Positions 54,780 through 62,924 of a stretch of DNA of 64,000 bases are shown in pieces. This stretch comes from Kutzneria viridogrisea (GTDB taxonomy: Bacteria; Actinomycetota; Actinomycetes; Mycobacteriales; Pseudonocardiaceae). The notes beneath the pieces were generated by a model. It saw nothing but the letters and a program-made list of their open reading frames with translations, had not been told where the DNA came from and did no database searches. Numbering within the stretch: position 1 is the stretch's first letter; the number at the start of each line of letters is the position of its first letter. Position numbers and translations under genes: made by a program. The stretch covers positions 1,233,009 through 1,297,008 of the forward strand of contig JACJID010000003.1 in the NCBI GenBank assembly GCA_014138725.1. Reading direction: 5' to 3'.

Positions 54780-56476
54780 CGGCCCCGGCACTGGTGCTGC
54801 TCGGGCACGGCAGCCGGGACGCCGACGGGGTGGAGGAGTACTGGGCGCTGGCCGAGGTGGTCAGGGCCAGTGCCCCGGACCTGGTCATCGGCTGCGGCTT
54901 CGTGGAACTGGCCGAACCGGGGGTGGACGAGGCGATCGACAAGGTCGTGGCGGCGGGCGCCAGCGAGGTGGTCGTCGTGCCGCTGGTGCTGCTGGCGGCG
55001 GGCCACCTCAAGAACGACGGACCCGCGTCCATGGCCCGCGCGCGGCTGCGCCACCCCGGCGTGCGCTTCCGCCTCGCCAGGGACCTGGGCATCGAGCCGA
55101 CCGTGCTGTCCGTTGCCGAGGAACGCATCCGCGCCGCGGCCGGTGACGCCGACCCGGAGACCCTGGGCGTGGCGCTGATCGGCCGCGGCTCCTCGGACCC
55201 GGACGCCTGCTCGGACCTGTGGAAGGTGGGCCGCCTGCTGGCCGACAACCGCGGGCTGGGCATGATCGAACCGGGCTTCGCGGGGGTGGCCAGGCCGAAC
55301 GTGGCCGAGGCGATGGAGCGCTGCCGCAAGCTGGGCGCCACGACCATCGTCGTCAGCCCGTTCTTCCTGTTCACCGGCCTGCTCGTGCCGCGCATCATGG
55401 CGCAGGCCGCGCAGTGGGCGCAGGAGCACCCGGAGATCACCGTGCGCGGGGGCGAACATCTCGGCCCGGACCCGAGGCTGGCCCGGCTCGTGCTGGAGCG
55501 CTACCGCGAGGCGCTGCACGGGGACGTGCGGATGAACTGCGATCTGTGCACGTACCGGGTGCAACTGCCCGGCTACGAGGACAAGGTCGGGCTGCCGATC
55601 TCGCTGACCCCGCACGGGGACGAGCCCGCTCGCGGCAAGCGGCGCCCGCGCAGGGCGATCCGCACCCCGGCGCCCGCACCGGCACCGGAGCTCCAGGTGC
55701 GGCGGGGCCGGTTCCTGCCCTCGGCGGCGGCCTCGGCGGAGGTGCCCGCGATCGAGGTGCGCGGGCTGAGCTTCGACTACCCGGACGGCACGGCCGCACT
55801 GTCCAATGTGGACCTGACAGTGCGGCGCGGCGAGCGGATCGCCCTGCTGGGGCCGAACGGGGCGGGCAAGACCAGCCTGGTGCTCCAGCTCAACGGGGTG
55901 CTCACGGCGAAGTCCGGCGAGGTGCTGATCAGCGGGACCGCGGTGGGCCCGAGGACGCTCAAGCAGGTGCGGCGCAAGGTGGGCGTGGTCTTCCAGGACC
56001 CGGACGACCAGTTGTTCACGCCCACCGTGGGCCGGGACGTCGCGTTCGGGCCCGCGCACCTGGGGCTGTCCGGCGCCGAACTGGATGAGCGTGTCGCCGA
56101 GGCCCTGTCCTACGTGGGGCTGACCGAGGTCGCCGACCGGCCGCCGCACCGGCTGTCGCTGGGGCAGCGGCGGCGGGCTGCGGTGGCCACGGTGCTGGCC
56201 ATGCACCCGGAGATCCTGGTGCTGGACGAGCCCTCCTCCAACCTGGACCCGGCCGCCCGCAGGGAGTTCGCCGACCTGGTGAAGCGGCTGGGCATGACCA
56301 CCCTGCTGGTCACCCACGACCTGCCCTACGCGCTGGAACTGTGCCAGCGCGCGGTGGTGCTCGACCACGGCCAGGTGGTCGCCGACGGCCCGATCCGCGA
56401 GATCCTGGCCGACACCGGGTTCATGAGCGCGCACCGCCTGGAACTGCCCGCTGGCTTCAACCCACTCGGAGGCTGA
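54776..56476 (+). CDS. cbiX-cbiO: CbiX cobaltochelatase fused to CbiO cobalt-transporter ATPase
   Basis: One uninterrupted 566-residue frame. Residues about 1-285 are a sirohydrochlorin cobaltochelatase of the actinobacterial CbiX type: LVLLGHGSRDADG at the start, VVVPLVLLAAGHLKNDGP with the metal-binding His, GRGSSDPDA, VSPFFLFTGLLVPRI and the C-terminal cysteine motif MNCDLCTYR. After a proline/arginine-rich linker (about 286-320) comes a complete ABC ATPase: Walker A GPNGAGKT (359-366), Q-loop FQDPDDQLF, signature LSLGQ, Walker B ILVLDEPSSNLDP and the H-loop LLVTHD. It should both power Co2+ uptake with CbiM/CbiQ and insert cobalt into the tetrapyrrole. The start at GTG 54776 overlaps the cbiQ stop. 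No internal ribosome start or frameshift was seen. Confidence 0.93.
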   Translation: MTAPALVLLGHGSRDADGVEEYWALAEVVRASAPDLVIGCGFVELAEPGVDEAIDKVVAAGASEVVVVPLVLLAAGHLKNDGPASMARARLRHPGVRFRLARDLGIEPTVLSVAEERIRAAAGDADPETLGVALIGRGSSDPDACSDLWKVGRLLADNRGLGMIEPGFAGVARPNVAEAMERCRKLGATTIVVSPFFLFTGLLVPRIMAQAAQWAQEHPEITVRGGEHLGPDPRLARLVLERYREALHGDVRMNCDLCTYRVQLPGYEDKVGLPISLTPHGDEPARGKRRPRRAIRTPAPAPAPELQVRRGRFLPSAAASAEVPAIEVRGLSFDYPDGTAALSNVDLTVRRGERIALLGPNGAGKTSLVLQLNGVLTAKSGEVLISGTAVGPRTLKQVRRKVGVVFQDPDDQLFTPTVGRDVAFGPAHLGLSGAELDERVAEALSYVGLTEVADRPPHRLSLGQRRRAAVATVLAMHPEILVLDEPSSNLDPAARREFADLVKRLGMTTLLVTHDLPYALELCQRAVVLDHGQVVADGPIREILADTGFMSAHRLELPAGFNPLGG

Positions 56477-56479
56477 CCC

Positions 56480-57511
56480 GTGTCCCGGCTACTGGCGCTG
56501 GTCGCCGTCCTCATGCTGGCCCTCGCCCCGCAGGCGGCGGCGCACGACACCGGCCACACCCCCGCCGACCGGGTGGGCGACCTGCGCAGCGAGATGATCC
56601 CCAGCCAGTTGCCGCCCGGGGTGGAGGTGCGGGTGCTGGAGAACGGCCAGGCCCTGTGGCTGCGCAACCCGACCCGGATCGACCTCGTGGTGCTGGACAC
56701 CGACGGGGCGCAGCGCTACCAGGTGGGCCCGGACGGGGTGGCGGTCAACAGCGCGCTGCCGCCGGAGGAGACCCCGGCCGGGGACATCAGCGAGGACCAC
56801 TCGCGCCAGGCCGCCGACCCGGCCGCGACCGCCCCGCAGTGGCAGCGGCAGTCCACCGAGCCCGTTGTGCAGTGGCACAACCACTTCGCGCACTGGGGTG
56901 ACGCGCAACTGCCCGCGGCGGCCGTGTCCGACCCCGACCACGAGCACCTGATCCGCGCCTGGCAGGTCGGCCTGGAGTACGACGGCAGGCACTACGAGAT
57001 CCGCGGCGAACTGCGCTGGATCCCCGGCCCCTGGCCGGTGGCCTGGGTGTTCATCGCCCTCGCGCTGGCCATCGGCACCTGGCTGCTGGCCTTCGCCCGC
57101 CGGGAACGGCTGCTCGTGCTGCCCACCGCGGTACTGGTCGTGTCCAGCGCGTGGCACGGTGCGGCGATGCTCGCCGGGCGCAACGCCGAGGACGGCCGCA
57201 CCGTGCTCACGCACGACTACCTGCCCGCGATCGCCGCCGGTCTGCTCGGCGTGGTGGCCGTGGTGCTGCTGGCCACCGACCGCCGCAACGGCCGCTGGTT
57301 CGCCGCGCTGGCGGCGATCGGCTCGGGTGCGGTCGCCCTGCTACAGGATTCCGCGGTGTGGTGGAGTTCCACGAGCGTGGTGGCCCTGCCGATCGACCTG
57401 GACCGGGTGCTCGTCTCCGTGACCGCTGGGGTGTCGATCGGCCTGGTCGCCGCGCTGCTGACCAAGCCCGCACCGCAGTCGACACGAAGTGAGCCCTCCT
57501 CGATTTCGTAG
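56480..57511 (+). CDS. Exported-N-terminus, His-rich polytopic membrane protein linked to cobalt uptake
   Basis: 343 residues, no recognised family. A signal peptide (residues 1-21) ends at PQAAA, and the mature chain would begin HDTGH, a ready metal-binding N-terminus. An extracytoplasmic domain of about 160 residues contains further His clusters, WHNHFAHWGD and DPDHEHL. Five transmembrane helices follow from about residue 188 (VAWVFIALALAIGTWLLA, then helices near 212, 245, 275 and 303). GTG 56480 lies 3 bases after the fusion-gene stop, so it is the last gene of the cobalt chain. It may replace the missing CbiN or act as a metal-capture partner; this is inferred from position and histidines only. 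Confidence 0.75.
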   Translation: MSRLLALVAVLMLALAPQAAAHDTGHTPADRVGDLRSEMIPSQLPPGVEVRVLENGQALWLRNPTRIDLVVLDTDGAQRYQVGPDGVAVNSALPPEETPAGDISEDHSRQAADPAATAPQWQRQSTEPVVQWHNHFAHWGDAQLPAAAVSDPDHEHLIRAWQVGLEYDGRHYEIRGELRWIPGPWPVAWVFIALALAIGTWLLAFARRERLLVLPTAVLVVSSAWHGAAMLAGRNAEDGRTVLTHDYLPAIAAGLLGVVAVVLLATDRRNGRWFAALAAIGSGAVALLQDSAVWWSSTSVVALPIDLDRVLVSVTAGVSIGLVAALLTKPAPQSTRSEPSSIS

Positions 57512-57652
57512 CCGATCCTCGGCCGACCGCGCCGCGCTTATCGGACCGTCACAGTTCCGCAATTGCCGGTACCGGTAGCGGGCGAGGTCGGGCACCGCTG
57601 ATCCGAACGAGTGATCCTGTCTCCGGCAGGGGTCGCTGGCTATGGTGTGCCG

Positions 57653-58759
57653 ATGACAACGGCGTCAGGCCACCTGAAGCGGTGGGCGGTGGAACAGCCC
57701 TGGCTGTTCGCGATCGGCTCGGCGCTGGCCTGGCAGCTGGTGTTCGTGGCGGCCGAGTCCGCGCTGGCCGCGGCGGGCCTGCCCGGCCAACTCCGCCTGG
57801 CGCTCGCCGCCCTGCTGGCGGCCGGTGTCCCGCTCGGCGTCGCGGCCGCGTGCGGGTGGTGGCGGGAGAGCGGGCTGGTCGGCGGCAGGCCCGACGCCCG
57901 GTGGCTGCTGGCACTGCCCGTGCTGGCGCTGTGCCTGGTGTCCGGCGGTGCCGGTGGCACGGGCGCCGCCGCGCTGGCCGTCGGGCTCAGTGCGGAGCTG
58001 GTCAGCCGGGGCACGGGCCAGTTCACCCTGCGCCGGTTCGGGCCGTGGCGAGGCACCCTCGGCGTGGTGCTGATCTTCGAGTGCGCCGACCTGCTGGTGC
58101 GCTCCTGGGACGGTCGAGCCTCCGGCCAGGTGCTGACCGACCTCGCCTTCGGCTTCGCCCTGACCGCCCTGCGCTGGCACGTGGGCAGCGTCTGGCCGCT
58201 GGCGCTGCTGCACGCACTGCACGCCGCGCTCGCCCCCGCCGCGTCCTGGTGGCAGCTGGGTGTGACCGTGGCGCTGCTGGCGTTCGGGGTGTGGCTGCTG
58301 GCACGCGTGCCGGTGGTGCACACCAACGTGCGCCCCACGGTGCGCGTGGTGTGCCTGGACATGCACGGCCGCGTGCTGCTGCTGGGCAGGCAGGACCCCG
58401 CCGACGGCACGCGGGCCTGGGACCTGCCCGGCGGTGGCATCGGGCCCGAGGAGTCCCCCTTGGCCGCGGCACGCCGGGAACTGCACCAGGAGACCGGCCT
58501 GCCCGAGTCCTGCGTGCTGGACCGCTATGTGCTGGCCCAGCGCGATTCCTACTGGAACGGCACGCGCTACTGCGGTGAGGAACGGTTCTACCTCGCGCGC
58601 TCCGCGTGCGGCCCGGCGCCCGTGATCGGCGACCAGGAACCGCGCGAACTGGCGCTGATCCGCGACCAGCGCTGGGTGTGCCCAGCGGCGGCCAGCCAGT
58701 TGCCCGGCCGGGTGCAGATGACGGCATTGCGCGAGATAGCCCGGAAGCTCGACCAGTAG
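57653..58759 (+). CDS. CPBP-like membrane domain fused to a Nudix hydrolase
   Basis: 368 residues. The first 220 or so form about seven hydrophobic helices with Glu-Arg (GLSAELVSRG) and paired His (LLHALHAAL) residues suggestive of a CPBP/Abi intramembrane protease-like fold. The C-terminal 145 residues are a Nudix domain with the box GGGIGPEE...RRELHQETGL (about residues 260-282), intact for metal binding. It would hydrolyse a nucleoside-diphosphate-linked substrate at the inner face of the membrane. The ATG at 57653 is preferred over GTG 57611 because the upstream codons look non-coding. It is separated from the cobalt genes by 141 bases, which show only a CCGGTACCGG palindrome near 57566 and no clear terminator. 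Confidence 0.82.
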   Translation: MTTASGHLKRWAVEQPWLFAIGSALAWQLVFVAAESALAAAGLPGQLRLALAALLAAGVPLGVAAACGWWRESGLVGGRPDARWLLALPVLALCLVSGGAGGTGAAALAVGLSAELVSRGTGQFTLRRFGPWRGTLGVVLIFECADLLVRSWDGRASGQVLTDLAFGFALTALRWHVGSVWPLALLHALHAALAPAASWWQLGVTVALLAFGVWLLARVPVVHTNVRPTVRVVCLDMHGRVLLLGRQDPADGTRAWDLPGGGIGPEESPLAAARRELHQETGLPESCVLDRYVLAQRDSYWNGTRYCGEERFYLARSACGPAPVIGDQEPRELALIRDQRWVCPAAASQLPGRVQMTALREIARKLDQ

Positions 58760-58853
58760 TCCAGCGCGAAATTCACCCGATCAGACGCATTTTCCGCGGG
58801 GCCCGGAAATCGCGCCGCGCGAGCCGCCTTGCATTACCCGCTGGTAGGTAGAC

Positions 58854-58876
58854 GTGATTCAAAAGATCACTACACT
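58854..58876 (+). promoter_or_regulatory. Candidate promoter/operator before the tandem methyltransferase-fold genes
   Basis: GTGAT-N7-ATCAC (58854-58870) directly precedes TACACT (58871-58876), a plausible -10 hexamer. The stretch is unusually AT-rich for this genome and lies about 50 bp before the GTG at 58924. No good -35 is visible, which would suit activator control. The rest of the 58760-58923 gap shows nothing else. Confidence 0.35.
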
Positions 58877-58923
58877 CTGCCGGGCACCACCCCACCGGCA
58901 ACCACCGACCACCGAGGTGTGTT

Positions 58924-59727
58924 GTGCTCGACCACCACAGCTGGGCCCCGCACCACGTGGATCAGGAAAGGCCCAATGCGGCCCGGATCTACGACTACCT
59001 GCTCGGCGGCGCGTGCCACTCCGCGGTCGACCGGGTGCTGGCCCAGCAGCTGCTCGACGCGATGCCGCAGGCCCGGCACGTGGCCAGGGCGAACCGCGCC
59101 TTCCTGCGCAGGTCCGTGCGGTACATGGCCGAGCGCGGGGTGCGCCAGTTCATCGACATCGGCGCCGGGGCGCCCACCGCGGGCAGCGTGCACGAGACGG
59201 CGCGGCGGTTCGGCCCCGGCAGCCGGGTGGTCTACGTGGACCAGGAGCCGATCGTGGTGGCCAGCACGCGGCTGGTGGTGGACGGGCAGGTCGGCGCGGA
59301 GGTCGTGCACGCCGACTTCCGGCAGCCCTACACGGTGCTCACCGCGCCCGCGGTGCGCGAACTGGACTTCAGCAGGCCGATCGGGCTGCTGCTGTGCGCG
59401 GTGCTGCACTACGTGCCCGACAGCGCCGGTCCCGCCGCGCTGCTGGCCCGCTACCGGGACGCGCTGCCGCCGGGCAGCCAGCTCGCGCTCTCGCACGCCA
59501 CCGCCGAGGGCGTTTCCGGCGGTATTCACGAAGTGGCCCGCATCTACGCGGCGAACGCGGTTCCGCTGACCCTGCGCACGAAATCCGAGATCGGGCAGAT
59601 CATCGCGGGTTTCGAACCGGTGGAGCCCGGTGTGGTGTACGTTCCGCATTGGCGTCCGGAATCACCGGAGGATCTCGTCGACAGCCCCGAGGTGGCGGTC
59701 TACGGTCTCGTCGCGGATCTGGGCTGA
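58924..59727 (+). CDS. PF04672-type SAM-dependent methyltransferase-fold protein, tandem copy 1
   Basis: 267 residues with the family pattern: ARIYDYLLGGACHSAVDR, motif I FIDIGAGAPTAGSVHE, VVYVDQEPIVVAST, and LLCAVLHYVPDSAGPA. GTG 58924 has GAGG 6-7 bases upstream. It is followed 37 bases later by a clear paralogue with the same start context, so the pair looks like a tandem duplication that has since diverged. The substrate is unknown. Confidence 0.9.
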   Translation: MLDHHSWAPHHVDQERPNAARIYDYLLGGACHSAVDRVLAQQLLDAMPQARHVARANRAFLRRSVRYMAERGVRQFIDIGAGAPTAGSVHETARRFGPGSRVVYVDQEPIVVASTRLVVDGQVGAEVVHADFRQPYTVLTAPAVRELDFSRPIGLLLCAVLHYVPDSAGPAALLARYRDALPPGSQLALSHATAEGVSGGIHEVARIYAANAVPLTLRTKSEIGQIIAGFEPVEPGVVYVPHWRPESPEDLVDSPEVAVYGLVADLG

Positions 59728-59764
59728 CCCCACCGCACCATCGACACCAGGCAACGAGGTGATC

Positions 59765-60574
59765 GTGCTAGATCGACCGAGTTGGGCACCCAAGTACATA
59801 GACCTGGAGAAGCCGAGCGCGGCTCGTATCTACGATTACCTGCTGGGCGGGGCGTGCAATTCCGCCGCCGACCGGACGGTGGCCAAGGAGATCATGTCCG
59901 TGCTGCCCGAGGCGCGCAGGATCGCGCAGGACAACCGGGCCTTCCTGCGCCGGACGGTGACCTACCTGGTCAGCCAGGGTGTGCGGCAGTTCATCGACAT
60001 CGGCTCCGGGGTGCCCACCGCGGGCAACGTGCACGAGATCGCGCAGCGGGCCGACCGGGAGTGCCGGGTGGTGTACGTGGACCACGACCCCATCGCCATC
60101 GCGCACGGTGAGCTGCTGCTGCGCGACAACGACCACTCCTGCGCCTTCCTCGCCGACTTCCGCAGCCCCGACTCGGTGCTGCGCTCGCCGAAGACCACCA
60201 AGCTGATCGACTTCGGGCAGCCGGTCGCGCTGCTGATGTTCCTGCTGCTGCACTTCGTGCCGGACCAGGAGCACCCCGCGGCCCTGATCGCCCGCTACCG
60301 CCAGGCGCTGGCCCCCGGCAGCTATCTGGCCCTGTCCCACCCGACGCTGGAGGGCGTGACCGAGGGCGTGTTCACCGCCACGGACATCGTGCGCTCCAGC
60401 GTGGACGAGGTGTACCCGCGGGACGCGGCGCAGGTCCTGCGCCTGGCGGAGGGCTTCGAACCGGTGCCGCCCGGCCTGGTGTTCACCCAGCAGTGGCGGC
60501 CGGACGGCCCGCCCGAGGCCCGCCCGCCGGACGGGCCCGAGGTGGTCTACGGGCTGGTCGCACGCAAGTCCTGA
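59765..60574 (+). CDS. PF04672-type SAM-dependent methyltransferase-fold protein, tandem copy 2
   Basis: 269 residues. Marks are WAPKYIDLEKPSAARIYDYL, LLGGACNSAADR, motif I FIDIGSGVPTAGNVHE, VVYVDHDPIAIAHGELLL and LLHFVPDQEHPA. In the middle of the protein it is closer to the copy at 41571 (LLLHFVPD, HGELLLRDN) than to its neighbour, while its N-terminus matches the neighbour. GTG 59765 was chosen by analogy with the neighbour, with GAGG 5 bases upstream; GTG 59759 is in frame too. A PAS-GGDEF-EAL gene follows after 154 bases. Confidence 0.9.
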   Translation: MLDRPSWAPKYIDLEKPSAARIYDYLLGGACNSAADRTVAKEIMSVLPEARRIAQDNRAFLRRTVTYLVSQGVRQFIDIGSGVPTAGNVHEIAQRADRECRVVYVDHDPIAIAHGELLLRDNDHSCAFLADFRSPDSVLRSPKTTKLIDFGQPVALLMFLLLHFVPDQEHPAALIARYRQALAPGSYLALSHPTLEGVTEGVFTATDIVRSSVDEVYPRDAAQVLRLAEGFEPVPPGLVFTQQWRPDGPPEARPPDGPEVVYGLVARKS

Positions 60575-60619
60575 TCACCCTTCGGCGTGGTCGCGCGCGG
60601 ACCGAGCGGCCGGACTCAC

Positions 60620-60625
60620 TAGACT
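60620..60625 (+). promoter_or_regulatory. Candidate -10 hexamer TAGACT for the PAS-GGDEF-EAL gene
   Basis: TAGACT fits the actinomycete TAnnnT -10 consensus and lies about 100 bp upstream of the ATG at 60729, in the gap after the methyltransferase-fold gene. No strong -35 was found. Confidence 0.35.
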
Positions 60626-60728
60626 GATCGGGGGGAACACCGGCTCGGAGCGAGGTGGCTGTGCGAGGACGTCCCTGCAGCGCGCGCCGTACCCGCATGC
60701 CCGCGCTCCGGCTCTGGTCACGGCGCCG

Positions 60729-62807
60729 ATGACCGGTGCCGTGGAGGACCAGCTGCGCACGTTCGCCCAGCAGTGGGCCGCGGCGATCATCGACACCAGC
60801 TACGTACCGATGTCGCGCCGCGAGATCGAGGACTTCCTGTACGACCAGGCCGAGGCGCTGTGGCGGACCCTGCGGGGCGACCCGTTCGGCCCCGAGCCCG
60901 CCGCGGCCGTCGGCGCGGCGCTGGTCGGCGCGCACTTCACCGCCCCCGAGGCCCTGGGCAGGACCCTGCAACTGCTGGGCAGCTGGCTGATCAGGCCCGA
61001 CGGGGACACCGACCGGGTGCTGCGCGTGCTGGGCACGCTCAGTTCCGGCTACTCCGAGGCGCTGCGCGAGCGGACCTTCGACGAGCAGGAGGTCATCAAG
61101 CAGGCCATGTGGATGGCCACCGACGTGGCCCAGCGGCGGTTGCAGGAGAGCGAGGCGCGCTTCCTCGCGGTGTTCGACTCGGCCGCGATGGGGCTGTCGA
61201 TCGGGGACTTCGACGCCAACATCCTGGAGTCCAACCAGGCGCTGCAGAACCTGCTCGGCTACACCCGCGAGGAGCTGGGCAGGCTGACCGGCCCGGACAT
61301 CGTGCACCCGGACGACATCCCCGACCTGCTGATGCGCTACGACCGGCTGTACCGGGGCGAGTTCGCCAGCTTCCGGGTACGCCAGCGGTTGCTGACCAAG
61401 GAGGGGGAGGTGCTCTGGGCCAACGTCACCATCTCCGCGATCCGCAACGCCGAGGGCGTGCCCACCTACCAGGTCGCGATGGTGGAGGACGCCACCGAGC
61501 TGTACTTCGCCAACCAGGCGATGGCCACGCTGGGCATGCACGACCCGCTGACCGGGCTGCCGACCAGGACCGCGTTCATGGCGAAGCTGGACAGCCTGCT
61601 GGGCAAGGTGGACCACCCCTCGCGGGTGGCGCTGTGCGTGTTCGGCATGGACGGCTTCGGCGCCATCACCGACGGGCTGGGCCCCGAGATCGGCGACGAG
61701 GTGCTGCTCAAGATCGGCACCAAGCTGAAGTACCACGCCGAGGACAACGGCATGCTCGCCGCGCGGCTGGGTGGGGACGAGTTCGCCCTGCTGGTGCCCG
61801 AGTCCGAGGGGACCAGGACGGTGACCCCGGTGGTGGACCAGGCGCTGCGGCTGATCAGCGAGCCGGTCACCGTGCTGGGGCACCGGCTGTCGGTGCACGC
61901 CAGCGCGGGCATCGTGGAACGCGCCGTGGGCTCGGAACTGCCCTCCCAGCTGCTGCGCGATGCCACCATGGCGCTGCACTGGGCCAAGCAGGGCGGCAAG
62001 GCGCAGTGGGAGCTGTTCGACGAGCAGCGCTGCGAGCAGGACCGCTCGGACCTGCAACTGACGCTCACCCTGCCCATCGCACTGGACAACGAGGAGTTCG
62101 TGCTCCAGTACCAGCCCGTCTACACGCTGTCCGGTGACCGGCTGCTGTTCGTCGAGGCGCAACTGCGCTGGGAGCACCCCGAGTTCGGCACGCTGCGGCC
62201 CGCCGAGTTCCTGCCGATGGCCGAGCGCACCGGGGTGGTGGTGCGCCTTGCCGAGTGGACCCTGTGGCAGGTGTGCCAGCAGGCCAGGGCCTGGCAGGAC
62301 CGGTTCGGCGAGCGGGCACCCGTGGTGAGCCTGCGGCTGCCGACCCGGCAGGCCCGCGACCCCGACTTCCTGCCCAACGTGCTGCGCGTACTCACCGAAA
62401 CGGGACTTCATGCGCGGTTGTTGCAACTGGAGTTCGGTTCCGACGCGCTGTCCACCGAATCCGATGCGCACGCCGACGACGTGGAGGTGCTCGCCGAACA
62501 CGGCGTGCGATTCGCCGTTGACGGTTTTGACGGACGTGACCCCGGATTCGTCAACAGCATGCCGCTGCACGTACTCAAGAGCGGCAAGCTCATCGTCGAA
62601 CCTGCCATGGGTGAGCGCGACCCGATCCGGGCGACCGTGGCGTCCAACCTCGTTTCCCTTGCACACCAGATGGATTTGACCGTCATCGCCGAGAATGTGT
62701 CCACTGTGGACGACGTGCGCTGGCTGAAGGAGATCGGTGCCGACGGCGGCCAGGGCCCCGCGCTGGGCGAGCCCCGGACGGCGCAGGACTTCGAATCCCT
62801 GATTTGA
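60729..62807 (+). CDS. PAS-GGDEF-EAL protein with degenerate catalytic residues
   Basis: 692 residues, soluble: a helical N-terminal region (1-140), PAS (about 145-260, SEARFLAVFDSAAMGLSIGD), GGDEF (about 275-430) and EAL (about 445-690). The GGDEF loop is intact (LGGDEFALL near 349), but the first metal-binding Asp is Gly (FGMDGFG), the usual FKxxND is FGAITD, and no RxxD inhibitory site is present. In the EAL half the signature is EAQ, the DDFG motif reads VDGFDG, the KxD strand reads LKSGKL, and the QGY-type end reads GGQGPALGEP. Both activities are therefore probably weak or lost, leaving a c-di-GMP or GTP sensor role. ATG 60729 has no strong ribosome site. It follows two PF04672 genes. 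Confidence 0.88.
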   Translation: MTGAVEDQLRTFAQQWAAAIIDTSYVPMSRREIEDFLYDQAEALWRTLRGDPFGPEPAAAVGAALVGAHFTAPEALGRTLQLLGSWLIRPDGDTDRVLRVLGTLSSGYSEALRERTFDEQEVIKQAMWMATDVAQRRLQESEARFLAVFDSAAMGLSIGDFDANILESNQALQNLLGYTREELGRLTGPDIVHPDDIPDLLMRYDRLYRGEFASFRVRQRLLTKEGEVLWANVTISAIRNAEGVPTYQVAMVEDATELYFANQAMATLGMHDPLTGLPTRTAFMAKLDSLLGKVDHPSRVALCVFGMDGFGAITDGLGPEIGDEVLLKIGTKLKYHAEDNGMLAARLGGDEFALLVPESEGTRTVTPVVDQALRLISEPVTVLGHRLSVHASAGIVERAVGSELPSQLLRDATMALHWAKQGGKAQWELFDEQRCEQDRSDLQLTLTLPIALDNEEFVLQYQPVYTLSGDRLLFVEAQLRWEHPEFGTLRPAEFLPMAERTGVVVRLAEWTLWQVCQQARAWQDRFGERAPVVSLRLPTRQARDPDFLPNVLRVLTETGLHARLLQLEFGSDALSTESDAHADDVEVLAEHGVRFAVDGFDGRDPGFVNSMPLHVLKSGKLIVEPAMGERDPIRATVASNLVSLAHQMDLTVIAENVSTVDDVRWLKEIGADGGQGPALGEPRTAQDFESLI

Positions 62808-62834
62808 GGGACAACTACTTTTTCCCCCGACTGC

Positions 62835-62846
62835 GCACTTAAGTGC
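62835..62846. promoter_or_regulatory. 12-bp palindrome GCACTTAAGTGC
   Basis: A perfect palindrome in the 117-base gap before the cell-surface cassette, 79 bp upstream of its first start codon. It may be an operator. The stem is too short and has no T-run, so a terminator for the upstream gene is less likely. Confidence 0.35.
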
Positions 62847-62924
62847 CGCTTCACCCAAATGCAGGTCCACGCGCCCTACGGCCGGTGCTAGCTTCACATT
62901 GAAGCAGCGACCTACGGGGGCATC

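Noticed and set aside
55630..55760. The CbiX-CbiO join as two overlapping genes or a frameshift
   Set aside because: One frame runs through without stop, the linker is plausible protein, and no internal ATG/GTG with a ribosome site directly precedes the ATPase domain.
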